Shown: piece after piece, positions 26,055-33,347 of the stretch
Position numbering within the stretch: position 1 is the first letter of the stretch
Layout of the letters: each line of letters begins with the position of its first letter
Assembly: GCA_017450705.1 (NCBI GenBank)
Contig: JAFSTC010000097.1
Span: forward strand, 1-37,299
Source: Lentisphaeria bacterium
GTDB taxonomy: Bacteria > Verrucomicrobiota > Lentisphaeria > Victivallales > Victivallaceae
Direction: 5' to 3'
DNA length: 37,299 bases
Notes under the pieces: model-generated
The model's database searches: none
What the model saw: the letters and a program-made list of their open reading frames with translations, nothing else
Told to the model about the DNA's origin: nothing
Position numbers and translations under genes: made by a program

Positions 26055-26477
26055 CTACGGCATGGTCACGCCTTTTTTGACCAGGATGTTGCCGTATTGG
26101 CGGACCTCTCCCGTGACGACGACGGCGTAAGCCTGTTTCGCCCGGTCGTAGAAGGCGAACCGCTCCATGTAATCGATACGGTCCGCGTCGGGTCCCAGCG
26201 CGGCGCGGCACTCGGCGGCGATCCCGGGATCCACGGCGTCGCCGGGGACCGGCGCCATCATGGCCACGGGTTTTTCCACGTATTGATCCAGCTCCATCAG
26301 TTTGAGGACCGCGGCCATCATCTCCGGCGAGGAGACCGCGTCGGCGCGGACGACTTTGGCGTTGACCGAATAGGCGGGGAAGTGGGCGTCGGAAATGACC
26401 AGTTCGTCGCCGTGTCCCATCTCCGCGAGGATCTTCAGCAGTTCCGGCGAAATGACCGGAGGAATACCTTTCAGCAT
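26055..26477 (-). CDS. fucU: L-fucose mutarotase (RbsD/FucU family)
   Basis: This 140-residue protein interconverts the alpha and beta anomers of fucose (and related sugars) so they can enter catabolism. The start MLKGIPPVISPELLKILAEM then GHGDEL and SDAHFPA matches FucU closely. His22, Asp24 and Asp30 lie in the conserved active-site segments. No fucose isomerase, kinase or aldolase gene is in the window, and the downstream genes encode a purine permease and a PstS-like protein. The role may therefore be in nucleoside-derived sugars or fucose handled elsewhere. A clear promoter lies just upstream. Confidence 0.93.
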   Translation of the reverse strand: MLKGIPPVISPELLKILAEMGHGDELVISDAHFPAYSVNAKVVRADAVSSPEMMAAVLKLMELDQYVEKPVAMMAPVPGDAVDPGIAAECRAALGPDADRIDYMERFAFYDRAKQAYAVVVTGEVRQYGNILVKKGVTMP

Positions 26478-26521
26478 GATTTTGCCCCCCTTGGCAGTTG
26501 TTTTTTGACCGGACGTGCGAT

Positions 26522-26550
26522 AATATACAACGGCCCGGCCTTTTTTGCAA
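26522..26550 (-). promoter_or_regulatory. Sigma70-type promoter for the fucU operon
   Basis: On the minus strand TTGCAA (26550-26545), a 17-bp spacer and TATATT (26527-26522) lie about 45 bases upstream of the fucU start. It points away from the regulator gene at 26719. Confidence 0.65.
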
Positions 26551-26559
26551 CGCGCAGAG

Positions 26560-26614
26560 CCTGTCGGACCTGTCGGACAAAGGGGCAGTCGGCCGACGTT
26601 TCGACCGACCCGTC
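26560..26614. repeat. 9-bp tandem plus CCGACGTTTCG module of the composite repeat
   Basis: Two CCTGTCGGA units, then an AAAGGGGCAGTCGG spacer and CCGACGTTTCGACCGACC. It lies between the two divergent promoters of the fucU and GntR/LacI operons. Confidence 0.75.
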
Positions 26615-26659
26615 AAGTCCTCCCCAACAAAAAATTTTTCCCGACCGCCGGAAAAGCAT

Positions 26660-26698
26660 TTGACAAATTTGCCATGTGCTGTATATTAATGGCAAATT
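26660..26698 (+). promoter_or_regulatory. Promoter with overlapping 10-bp inverted-repeat operator for the glycan locus 2 operon
   Basis: A consensus TTGACA (26660-26665) is followed by TATATT (26682-26687, 16-bp spacer). A perfect inverted repeat AATTTGCCAT (26666-26675) and ATGGCAAATT (26689-26698), 13 bases apart, begins directly after the -35 and ends at about the transcription start. This placement suits repression, most simply by the GntR/LacI hybrid regulator encoded 20 bases downstream. Confidence 0.7.
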
Positions 26699-26718
26699 AA
26701 AGGGTACATACGGGGGAC

Positions 26719-27813
26719 ATGATGCAGATACGCAAGGCGCCGAAGACGGAAGCCGTCTACGAACTGCTGAAGGGCAGGATCGCGGCGGGCGCGTATGCCG
26801 ACGGGCCCCTGCCGGTGGAGCCGGTTCTGGCCGGAGAGCTTCGGGTCTCGCGCAAGACCCTGCGGGCGGCCCTGTCGCGTCTGGCGCTGGAGAACCTCAT
26901 CCTGCGGGTCAAGGGCGAAGGGACCTTCGTCAACCGCGCCGCCGGACGGCGGAAGATCCTCGTGGTGGTCAGGAACGCCGAGGACATCACCCTGCCGGAC
27001 CGCTTCATCCTCCCCGGGATCCAGCAGCAGGCGCTGGAGATGAACATGACCGTCGAAACGTGCACCTGTCTTTCGCTGAGCGCGGGACAGGCTCAAGACA
27101 CGGTGCGCCGGATCCGCGAAAGCGACTGCTGCGGCATCATCTCCCTCGAGTCCAACTTCACAGGCTCCGAGCCGCTGATCGGCATTTTGAAGGAGACCGG
27201 ACTGCCCGTATTGCTCCCCCACGCCTACGCCCGCGACGCCGAAGTCACCGGATTCGCCGTCATGGGCACGGACTACCGGCAGGTCATCCGCGACGGCTTG
27301 CAGTATCTGGTCAATCTCGGCCACCGCCGGATCTCCTATCTGGGGTTCCGGGAGCACCGCATCGGGCGGGAGGAGTATTTCCGGCTGCTGGAGGAACTGG
27401 GGCTGGCGGGCAGCGCCGATCTCTACGTCCGGTCGGCCAGCTACAACCGGCGGGAGGCCATTTTGGAGAGCATCGACGGACTGTTCTCCCGGGAGCGGGA
27501 AAAACGCCCCACCGCGGTCCTCTGCTTTTCTGACTTCTTCGCCATCTGTCTCTACGAGTATCTCCACGCCCATGATCTGCGAATTCCGGAGGACGTCGCG
27601 GTGCTCTCCATCGGCGGCATGATCGGGTGCGATTTTCTCACTCCGCCGCTTTCGGCGCTGAGTTTCGACTGCACCGCCATCGGCCGCCTCGCCGTGCGCA
27701 CGCTGCTGGAGATGGAAGCAAAAAAAGAACTCTCCCGGCCCTTCGCCGTGACGCCCCACTACCTCTCGGAACGGGAAAGCACCCGGAAAACCGCCAGGCA
27801 GGAGTCCGCATGA
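26719..27813 (+). CDS. GntR-type HTH / LacI-type sensor hybrid transcriptional regulator
   Basis: The protein has 364 residues. Residues about 8-75 form a GntR winged helix-turn-helix (AVYELLKGRIAAGAYADG, then ELRVSRKTLRAALSRLALEN and VKGEGTFVN). Residues about 78-350 form a LacI/periplasmic-binding-type sugar sensor (HRRISYLGFREHRIGREEY, TAVLCFSDFFAICLYEYLHA, IPEDVAVLSIGG). This AraR-like fusion controls sugar-use genes. It probably represses its own operon through the inverted repeat in the promoter. The stop overlaps the next gene (ATGA), and the six following genes are in the same direction with gaps of 30 bases or less. Confidence 0.93.
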   Translation: MMQIRKAPKTEAVYELLKGRIAAGAYADGPLPVEPVLAGELRVSRKTLRAALSRLALENLILRVKGEGTFVNRAAGRRKILVVVRNAEDITLPDRFILPGIQQQALEMNMTVETCTCLSLSAGQAQDTVRRIRESDCCGIISLESNFTGSEPLIGILKETGLPVLLPHAYARDAEVTGFAVMGTDYRQVIRDGLQYLVNLGHRRISYLGFREHRIGREEYFRLLEELGLAGSADLYVRSASYNRREAILESIDGLFSREREKRPTAVLCFSDFFAICLYEYLHAHDLRIPEDVAVLSIGGMIGCDFLTPPLSALSFDCTAIGRLAVRTLLEMEAKKELSRPFAVTPHYLSERESTRKTARQESA

Positions 27814-28955
27814 TGCCCCGGAAAAAGGAAATTTTCGCCATCTACTTCCCCAGCTGGCACCCGGACCGGCACTACGAAAAGTGGTACGGCAAAGGGTTCA
27901 GCGAGTGGGAACTTGTCAAATCGACCAAGCCGCTGTTTCCGGGCCACGTCCAGCCGAAGGAGCCGGAATGGGGGTACTTCGACGAGTCCGATCGTGCGTG
28001 GATGGCAAAACAGATCGACCTCGCCGCCGACGCGGGGATCACGGGCTTCATGTTCGACTGGTACTGGTACGAGGGGGAGCAGTTCCTCGAAAAACCGCTG
28101 AACGAGGCGTTCCTCGCCGCGCCCAACAGAAACCGGCTGAAATTCTTTTTGATGTGGGCCAACCACAGCTGGGGCATGTGGCCCGCGCTGGAAGAGGACT
28201 TCCACGCCATGAACGGCAATGAGAACCAGTCCAGCCGGGTCTTTCTCACCATCCGCCACAGCGAGGAGGACTTGCGCAACGTGATGGAGTACTGCTGCGC
28301 AAAGTATTTCCAGTGCGCCAATTACTGGAAGATCGGCGGGAAGCCGGTTTATTCCTTCTACAACTGCGACACGCTTTTCAAGTACGTTCCGCCCCGGGAC
28401 GTGCTGCGGATCGTCAATGAGGTGGCGCAAAAAAACGGCTTCCCGGGCATTTACACGCTGATGAACGTGGGGTGTTGCAACGACAACGAGTACTACTGCG
28501 GCTGGGGGCGGATCCCGAGGATGCGTGACAACGGCTTCGACGCGGTGTTCGCCTACAACAGCGGATTGCGCTCCGACTTCGAAAAGACCGCGGCCCCGGA
28601 CAAACCGACGCTGGATTATTTCTTCATGATGGAAAATCAGCGTTTCTGTTGGGAACGCATCGCCGAGCAGGGCATGCCCTTCGTCCCCGGCATCACGCTG
28701 GGGCTGGACGTCTCCCCCCGCTGGAGCCGCAAGCTCACGTATCCTTGGGACTACGCCAAAACGGGCTACTACCCCATCGTGGTCAACAATACGCCCGCAC
28801 GGATCGGCGAGCTGATGCGCGAGGCCCTCACCATGGAGTCCTGCGCCGTCATCATCAACGCCTGGAACGAGTGGACCGAAGGCATGTCCCTCATCCCCGA
28901 AAAGCACGCGGGCAGCGCGTTTCTGGATGCCATTTCCCAAATCGTGAAACAATAA
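27810..28955 (+). CDS. WbsX/GH99-like protein
   Basis: The protein has 381 residues. The N-terminus IFAIYFPSWHPD with KGFSEWELVK, then AADAGITGFMFDWYWYEGEQ, and the C-terminal INAWNEWTEGMSLIPE, are signatures of the WbsX family (GH99-like domain). That family is an alpha/beta-barrel group annotated either as glycosyltransferase-associated or as an endo-acting hydrolase. There is no signal peptide, so it should be cytoplasmic. ATGATG gives two possible starts; the second (27813) has better spacing to AGGAG. It is translationally coupled to the regulator. In this operon of secreted glycan enzymes a hydrolase role is more likely than a transferase role, but this is not proven. Confidence 0.8.
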   Translation: MMPRKKEIFAIYFPSWHPDRHYEKWYGKGFSEWELVKSTKPLFPGHVQPKEPEWGYFDESDRAWMAKQIDLAADAGITGFMFDWYWYEGEQFLEKPLNEAFLAAPNRNRLKFFLMWANHSWGMWPALEEDFHAMNGNENQSSRVFLTIRHSEEDLRNVMEYCCAKYFQCANYWKIGGKPVYSFYNCDTLFKYVPPRDVLRIVNEVAQKNGFPGIYTLMNVGCCNDNEYYCGWGRIPRMRDNGFDAVFAYNSGLRSDFEKTAAPDKPTLDYFFMMENQRFCWERIAEQGMPFVPGITLGLDVSPRWSRKLTYPWDYAKTGYYPIVVNNTPARIGELMREALTMESCAVIINAWNEWTEGMSLIPEKHAGSAFLDAISQIVKQ

Positions 28956-28985
28956 ATCACTCCCGATCAACGAAAGGAACCAACT

Positions 28986-29813
28986 ATGAAAAAAAAGTCA
29001 CAGCGTCTCCCCGTTTCCCCGGTCCGGCAAAACTTCACACTCATCGAACTTTTAGTCGTTATTGCCATCATCGCCATCCTTGCCGCCATGCTCATGCCCG
29101 CGCTGCAGCAGGCGCGGAACACGGCGAAGAAGACCTCCTGTCTCAGCAACATCGGCCAGCTCTCGAAAGCGACGATGTTTTATCAGGACGCGTCCGAAGA
29201 CTTCTTCCCCTGGGGAGCCTACGACGGTTCGATCACCCACTTTTTCTACTATTTCAAATCCGATCCGAACAACGCCGACCGTTTCAAGGCGCCCCTGAGG
29301 AACTTCTTCCCCTCGGAAAAAGCATATGAGAATACGACTTCGACAGGGGCCAGCGGGTTTGCCCTGTATCAGACACTCGGCTCGGGAACGGCCATCAGCA
29401 AATATGCCTGTCCCGCGACGGCGGAAACGAGCATGAAATTCACATCCGAGGAAGCGGTCGCTCCGAATATCCCCCCCACCGGAGGGCTCTTCAAAACCTT
29501 CGGGGTCAACTCACTCCTGATCAACTGCTACGGGACGAAGCCCGTGCGCATGACCATCGTCAAGAAACCGTCACGGCTTCTGACTTACGGCGACAGCTGC
29601 GGAAGCGGTTACACAGGTTACCAGTGCCGGATCCATCCGGATACCAGCACCAAGAACGCCTACGCATTGTCGGCCCGGCACAACAGCGCCGCCAATATCG
29701 TCTATGCCGACGGACACGCCGCCACGGTCAGATGGGATGACATCCCCGCGTACAAGTACAGTTCGACCCGGTTTCCGTACGAGGGACCGGATCTGAATCC
29801 CTGGGCGAAATAA
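28986..29813 (+). CDS. DUF1559-type pseudopilin
   Basis: The protein has 275 residues. After a basic leader with RQN, the helix [19 protein letters not shown] followed by [10 protein letters not shown] is almost identical to that of the pseudopilin at 8864. The -1 residue is Asn instead of Gly. The C-terminal H-x9-DG motif is intact ([12 protein letters not shown]). The ribosome binding site is AAAGGAACC. It is the third gene of the locus 2 operon and precedes two genes for secreted proteins with the same lectin-like domain, which repeats the order of locus 1. The mature protein is probably anchored or assembled by type II secretion/type IV pilus-like machinery. Confidence 0.93.
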   Translation: MKKKSQRLPVSPVRQNFTLIELLVVIAIIAILAAMLMPALQQARNTAKKTSCLSNIGQLSKATMFYQDASEDFFPWGAYDGSITHFFYYFKSDPNNADRFKAPLRNFFPSEKAYENTTSTGASGFALYQTLGSGTAISKYACPATAETSMKFTSEEAVAPNIPPTGGLFKTFGVNSLLINCYGTKPVRMTIVKKPSRLLTYGDSCGSGYTGYQCRIHPDTSTKNAYALSARHNSAANIVYADGHAATVRWDDIPAYKYSSTRFPYEGPDLNPWAK

Positions 29814-29829
29814 AGGAGGGAATTGAAAA

Positions 29830-30384
29830 ATGCAAATGAAAAAATTTTTTTCTCTTTTTGTTCTGGCGGCCCTCGCGGTCGTTTGCGCCGCGGACGACGG
29901 GCAGAAAAACAATCTGATCAAATGCGGAGATTTCGATCATCCCGTCCACGGCAAACGTCACATGGGCGGTGCGGGTCAGGCTTGGTCGGGAGTCGGAAAA
30001 ACGACGCATCTTTTTGTGGACAAAGAAATTTTCGTGACAAAAGGCGCCTCGCTCCGGCTGGAATCCGGATGTGAGGCCGTGCGGCAGACAATCCCTGTCG
30101 AGCCGGATAAGCAGTACAAGCTCAGTTTTTCAGTTCGGACGAAGGACCTGACGCCGGGTCTGCGCATCATGATCCGGTTCGGCGGCAACCCTGCACCCTC
30201 GCTTTACACGTTGGGAGATTACCGGGACTATATCCGCGGTACCGCGGACTGGCAGAAGGTGGAAAAGACTTTCCGTACGCCTAAGGAATTCGGGACCCAG
30301 TATAAGCCGCACATCGAGTTCTTCATCGGCAAAAGCACGGGAAAATGCTGGATCGACCATGTGGAACTGGTTGAAGTCAAATAA
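29830..30384 (+). CDS. Small secreted protein consisting of one lectin-like (CBM-like) domain
   Basis: The protein has 184 residues. The signal peptide MQMKKFFSLFVLAALAVVCA ends near residue 20. The mature part is one domain starting at NLIKCGDFDHPVHGKRHMGG. It contains VRQTIPVEPDKQYKLSFSVR, LTPGLRIMIRFGG and GKCWIDHVELVEVK. The NLI-x-x-G-D-F start, a middle 'Y-K-L-S-F-x-V-R' strand and the closing W-I-D-H-V-E-L strand fit a beta-jelly-roll carbohydrate-binding module (CBM4/9/22-like). It is clearly homologous to the C-terminal 155 residues of the protein encoded by the next gene. The ribosome binding site is AAAGGAGGG. The ligand is unknown; a scaffold or glycan-binding accessory role is inferred. 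Confidence 0.8.
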   Translation: MQMKKFFSLFVLAALAVVCAADDGQKNNLIKCGDFDHPVHGKRHMGGAGQAWSGVGKTTHLFVDKEIFVTKGASLRLESGCEAVRQTIPVEPDKQYKLSFSVRTKDLTPGLRIMIRFGGNPAPSLYTLGDYRDYIRGTADWQKVEKTFRTPKEFGTQYKPHIEFFIGKSTGKCWIDHVELVEVK

Positions 30385-30405
30385 AAGAGGTTTTGGGGAG
30401 AAAAC

Positions 30406-33324
30406 ATGAAAATTACAAATTTGGCCGGTTCGGCGGCAGCTGTGCTCGCAATTCTGCTGACTGCGGCATCGGCGGAGGGATCGGCTTTTCGCCCCGCTCC
30501 GCAGCATCCGCGCAAGATCGTCATCGGCGGAAAACCGGCCATCACCCTGTGTAAAGATGGAATTGCCGAATTCGAAGTCGTGAAGCCCGCCAATCCCGCC
30601 GCCGCGCCCGCGGCGAAGGAACTGATCGAACGGCTCGCTCAAATCACCGGGAAAAAAGTCGAAGCGGTAAAGACGGCCTCCGGAAAAGTCCCGGCGTTTT
30701 ATCTGGGCGTCTGTCCGGAAGCGGAAAAACTCGGTCTCGACCCCGAAAAACTGGATAGGGACGGCTTCTATATCAAAACGGACGGCAATAAAATCTTCAT
30801 CACCGGCTGCGACAGCAGGGATCCCCGAAAAGTTCAGCGGGCGACCCTCTTCGGCGTCTATGATTTTCTGGAGCGCTTCGCGGGCGTCCGCTACTACTTT
30901 CCCGGCGAGATCGGCACGGTCGTTCCCCAAAAGAAGAACTGGACTCTTCCGGAGATCGATATCACCGAAAGACCCGATACCCAGTACCGCTGGATCTACG
31001 TCTACCCCAACGGAAAACTCGGCGGCGCAGTCAAATATCGATACCCCGGCATGAAGGATGACAATCCGCTGATCTGGCGCAACAGCACTCTGAACAGCAT
31101 CCGCTCCTGTCACGGGCTCAACGATCTGGAGCTGGTCAAGCGTTTTGCCAAGACAAATCCGGAGTTTTTCGCCATGACCGCGGCGGGCGACCGTCACGAC
31201 GGCTCGAAGATTACGACCAGTTATCAGAAACACGGCCATCTCTGCTACAGTTCGGAAGGGCTGAAGGAAGTGATCTATCAGGATGCCGCCGCGTGTCTGA
31301 CCGGCAAACCCGCTTCCTCGCGGGGCATTTCCCGCTGGTCTCCCCGCTGGAACACGTTGCACGTCGACCTCGCCCCCAACGACGGCATGCTCTGGTGCCA
31401 GTGCCCGAAATGCAAAAAGATCCAGGAGCAGGGCAGACAGGCGATGAGCAACCACATCTGGGGCTTCGCCGCCGATATCGCCAGCCGTCTCAAAAAGAAC
31501 GGTATCCCCGGCTATGTCATGATGGAGTCCTACGGCGTGTTCAGCCGCTTTCCGACGATAAAGATCCCCGACAACGTCATGATCGGCGCGGCGATCACCG
31601 GTCCGTGGGGAATGAACAACGAAAAAGTCCGTACCCGCGATGCGGAACGGCTTGAAAAATGGTCCAAAACCGCCGGAGCGAAAATCAGGACATGGGCTTA
31701 CATCACTAAAGCCGTCGCGGCTGTGCCGGTCGTGCCGGGGTTCACGCCCCGCGCCGTGGGAGCGTTTTACAAGTCAGTGAGAAACTGGATCTTCGGCGGC
31801 TTCGTCGAAGCGGGCAGCGACCGCTGGATGTACGGTTTTCTTAACTGTTACGTCGCATCGAAAGTCCTGTGGAACTTCGACACCGACGTCGAGGCCCTGA
31901 TCGACGAGCACTGCCGACTGATGTACGGCCCCGCCGCCGAAGAGATGAAGGCGTTCTATGCCGAACTGGAAAATATCTGGATGAACAGCATCGTCAAAGA
32001 GGTCGTCGACACCCCTTGGGGCGAAAACTGGAAGATCCCCACCCGGCATGAAGTCTGGACAAAAATCTATTCTCCGGCAAAGATCGCCGAGATCGACAGA
32101 CTTTTCGATCAGGCGGAAAAGGCCGCGTCCGGGGAGCCGGAAGCCCTCAAACGGCTGAAATTCATGCGCAATGAGTTGTGGCAGCCCGTGATCGACGGCG
32201 CCAAAGCCTTTCAGGCGGAGACCGCCAACCGGACCGCGTGGACGCTGTATGCCGCCGAAGCGGGAAAAATCACTTTCGACGGCAAACTGAACGAACAGGC
32301 GTGGAAGAATGCCGAAGCCGTCTGGCTCAACGCCAATCGTCCCGGTCAGAAGACCGAGGTGCAGACCCGGGTAAAAATGCTGAAGGACGAGGAGAACTTC
32401 TACTTCGGCTTCGAAGCGGACGAACCCGAAACGGAACGGATGATCGCTTTTACCAACCGGAAGCCCGGCAGCACGGAAATCTGGCGCGACAACGGCGGGG
32501 AAATCTTTCTCTCAGCCGGGGTCGCCAGCGAGTTCATCTATCAATTCATTTTCAACTCCGCCGGGTGCAAGGCCGATTTGAGAAACACCATCTTCAAAAC
32601 GGATGCTTCCTACGAATCCGGCTTCGATGTGAAAACAAGCGTCATTCCCGGCAGGAAATGGACGGCGGAGGTGCGGATCCCCCGCAAAGCCGTGCCGGAA
32701 CTGGCCGGAAAAAATGCTTTCGTCGGCAATTTTACCCGGCACCGTGTGCTGAAGGACACAAAAGTCGGAACGGAATATTATGCGTGGTTCCCCAAGTTGC
32801 GCAACATCGCCGAAAACTGCGGCATCATCCGGCTCGACCGGCCCGAAAAAGAGAAAAACATCGTTCGGCTGGGCGATTTCGACTACCCCGTTCACGGCAA
32901 GCGGCACATGGGTACTGCCTGGTCGGCCGTCGGAAAGAAAGACGTGTCTCTTACAGTGGATCACGAGATATTCATGACCCGGGGCGTCTCGGTCCGGCTG
33001 GAGCCCGACTGTCCCGCCATTCGGCAGACCATTCCGGTCGAACCTGACAGGCAGTACAAAATCAGCTTCTTCGTCCGGACGGAAAATCTGACGCCGGGAC
33101 TGCGCATCATGATCCGCTACGGCGGCGATCCCGCTCCCTCGCTCTATGTACTGGGGGACTACCGCGACTACATCCGCGACACCGTGAACTGGTACCGGGT
33201 CGAAAAGATTTTCCGCACCCCGAAAACATTCGGCACCCAATACAAGCCCCACCTCGAGTTCTTCATCGGTTCCAGCACCGGCAAATGCTGGATCGACCAC
33301 GTGGAGATCGTCGAAGTCAAGTAA
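30406..33324 (+). CDS. Secreted multidomain DUF4838 protein with CBM9-like and C-terminal lectin-like domains
   Basis: The 972-residue protein has a signal peptide (1 to about 25). It has one alpha-glucuronidase-N-like domain (about 45-190), then the DUF4838 barrel (about 190-600) with DLAPNDGMLWCQCPKCKKIQ and IRTWAYITKA. A CBM9-like domain spans about 620-805 (ITFDGKLNEQAWKNA, ENFYFGFEADEP). A copy of the small upstream protein's domain closes it (about 815-972, starting NIVRLGDFDYPVHGKRHMGT). The DUF4838 family is linked to polysaccharide breakdown, and its catalytic role is unproven. It is the fifth gene of locus 2, 21 bases behind the single-domain paralogue and 23 before the CE15 esterase. 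Confidence 0.88.
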   Translation: MKITNLAGSAAAVLAILLTAASAEGSAFRPAPQHPRKIVIGGKPAITLCKDGIAEFEVVKPANPAAAPAAKELIERLAQITGKKVEAVKTASGKVPAFYLGVCPEAEKLGLDPEKLDRDGFYIKTDGNKIFITGCDSRDPRKVQRATLFGVYDFLERFAGVRYYFPGEIGTVVPQKKNWTLPEIDITERPDTQYRWIYVYPNGKLGGAVKYRYPGMKDDNPLIWRNSTLNSIRSCHGLNDLELVKRFAKTNPEFFAMTAAGDRHDGSKITTSYQKHGHLCYSSEGLKEVIYQDAAACLTGKPASSRGISRWSPRWNTLHVDLAPNDGMLWCQCPKCKKIQEQGRQAMSNHIWGFAADIASRLKKNGIPGYVMMESYGVFSRFPTIKIPDNVMIGAAITGPWGMNNEKVRTRDAERLEKWSKTAGAKIRTWAYITKAVAAVPVVPGFTPRAVGAFYKSVRNWIFGGFVEAGSDRWMYGFLNCYVASKVLWNFDTDVEALIDEHCRLMYGPAAEEMKAFYAELENIWMNSIVKEVVDTPWGENWKIPTRHEVWTKIYSPAKIAEIDRLFDQAEKAASGEPEALKRLKFMRNELWQPVIDGAKAFQAETANRTAWTLYAAEAGKITFDGKLNEQAWKNAEAVWLNANRPGQKTEVQTRVKMLKDEENFYFGFEADEPETERMIAFTNRKPGSTEIWRDNGGEIFLSAGVASEFIYQFIFNSAGCKADLRNTIFKTDASYESGFDVKTSVIPGRKWTAEVRIPRKAVPELAGKNAFVGNFTRHRVLKDTKVGTEYYAWFPKLRNIAENCGIIRLDRPEKEKNIVRLGDFDYPVHGKRHMGTAWSAVGKKDVSLTVDHEIFMTRGVSVRLEPDCPAIRQTIPVEPDRQYKISFFVRTENLTPGLRIMIRYGGDPAPSLYVLGDYRDYIRDTVNWYRVEKIFRTPKTFGTQYKPHLEFFIGSSTGKCWIDHVEIVEVK

Positions 33325-33347
33325 GGGAAACTGCAGAAAAAAATAAG

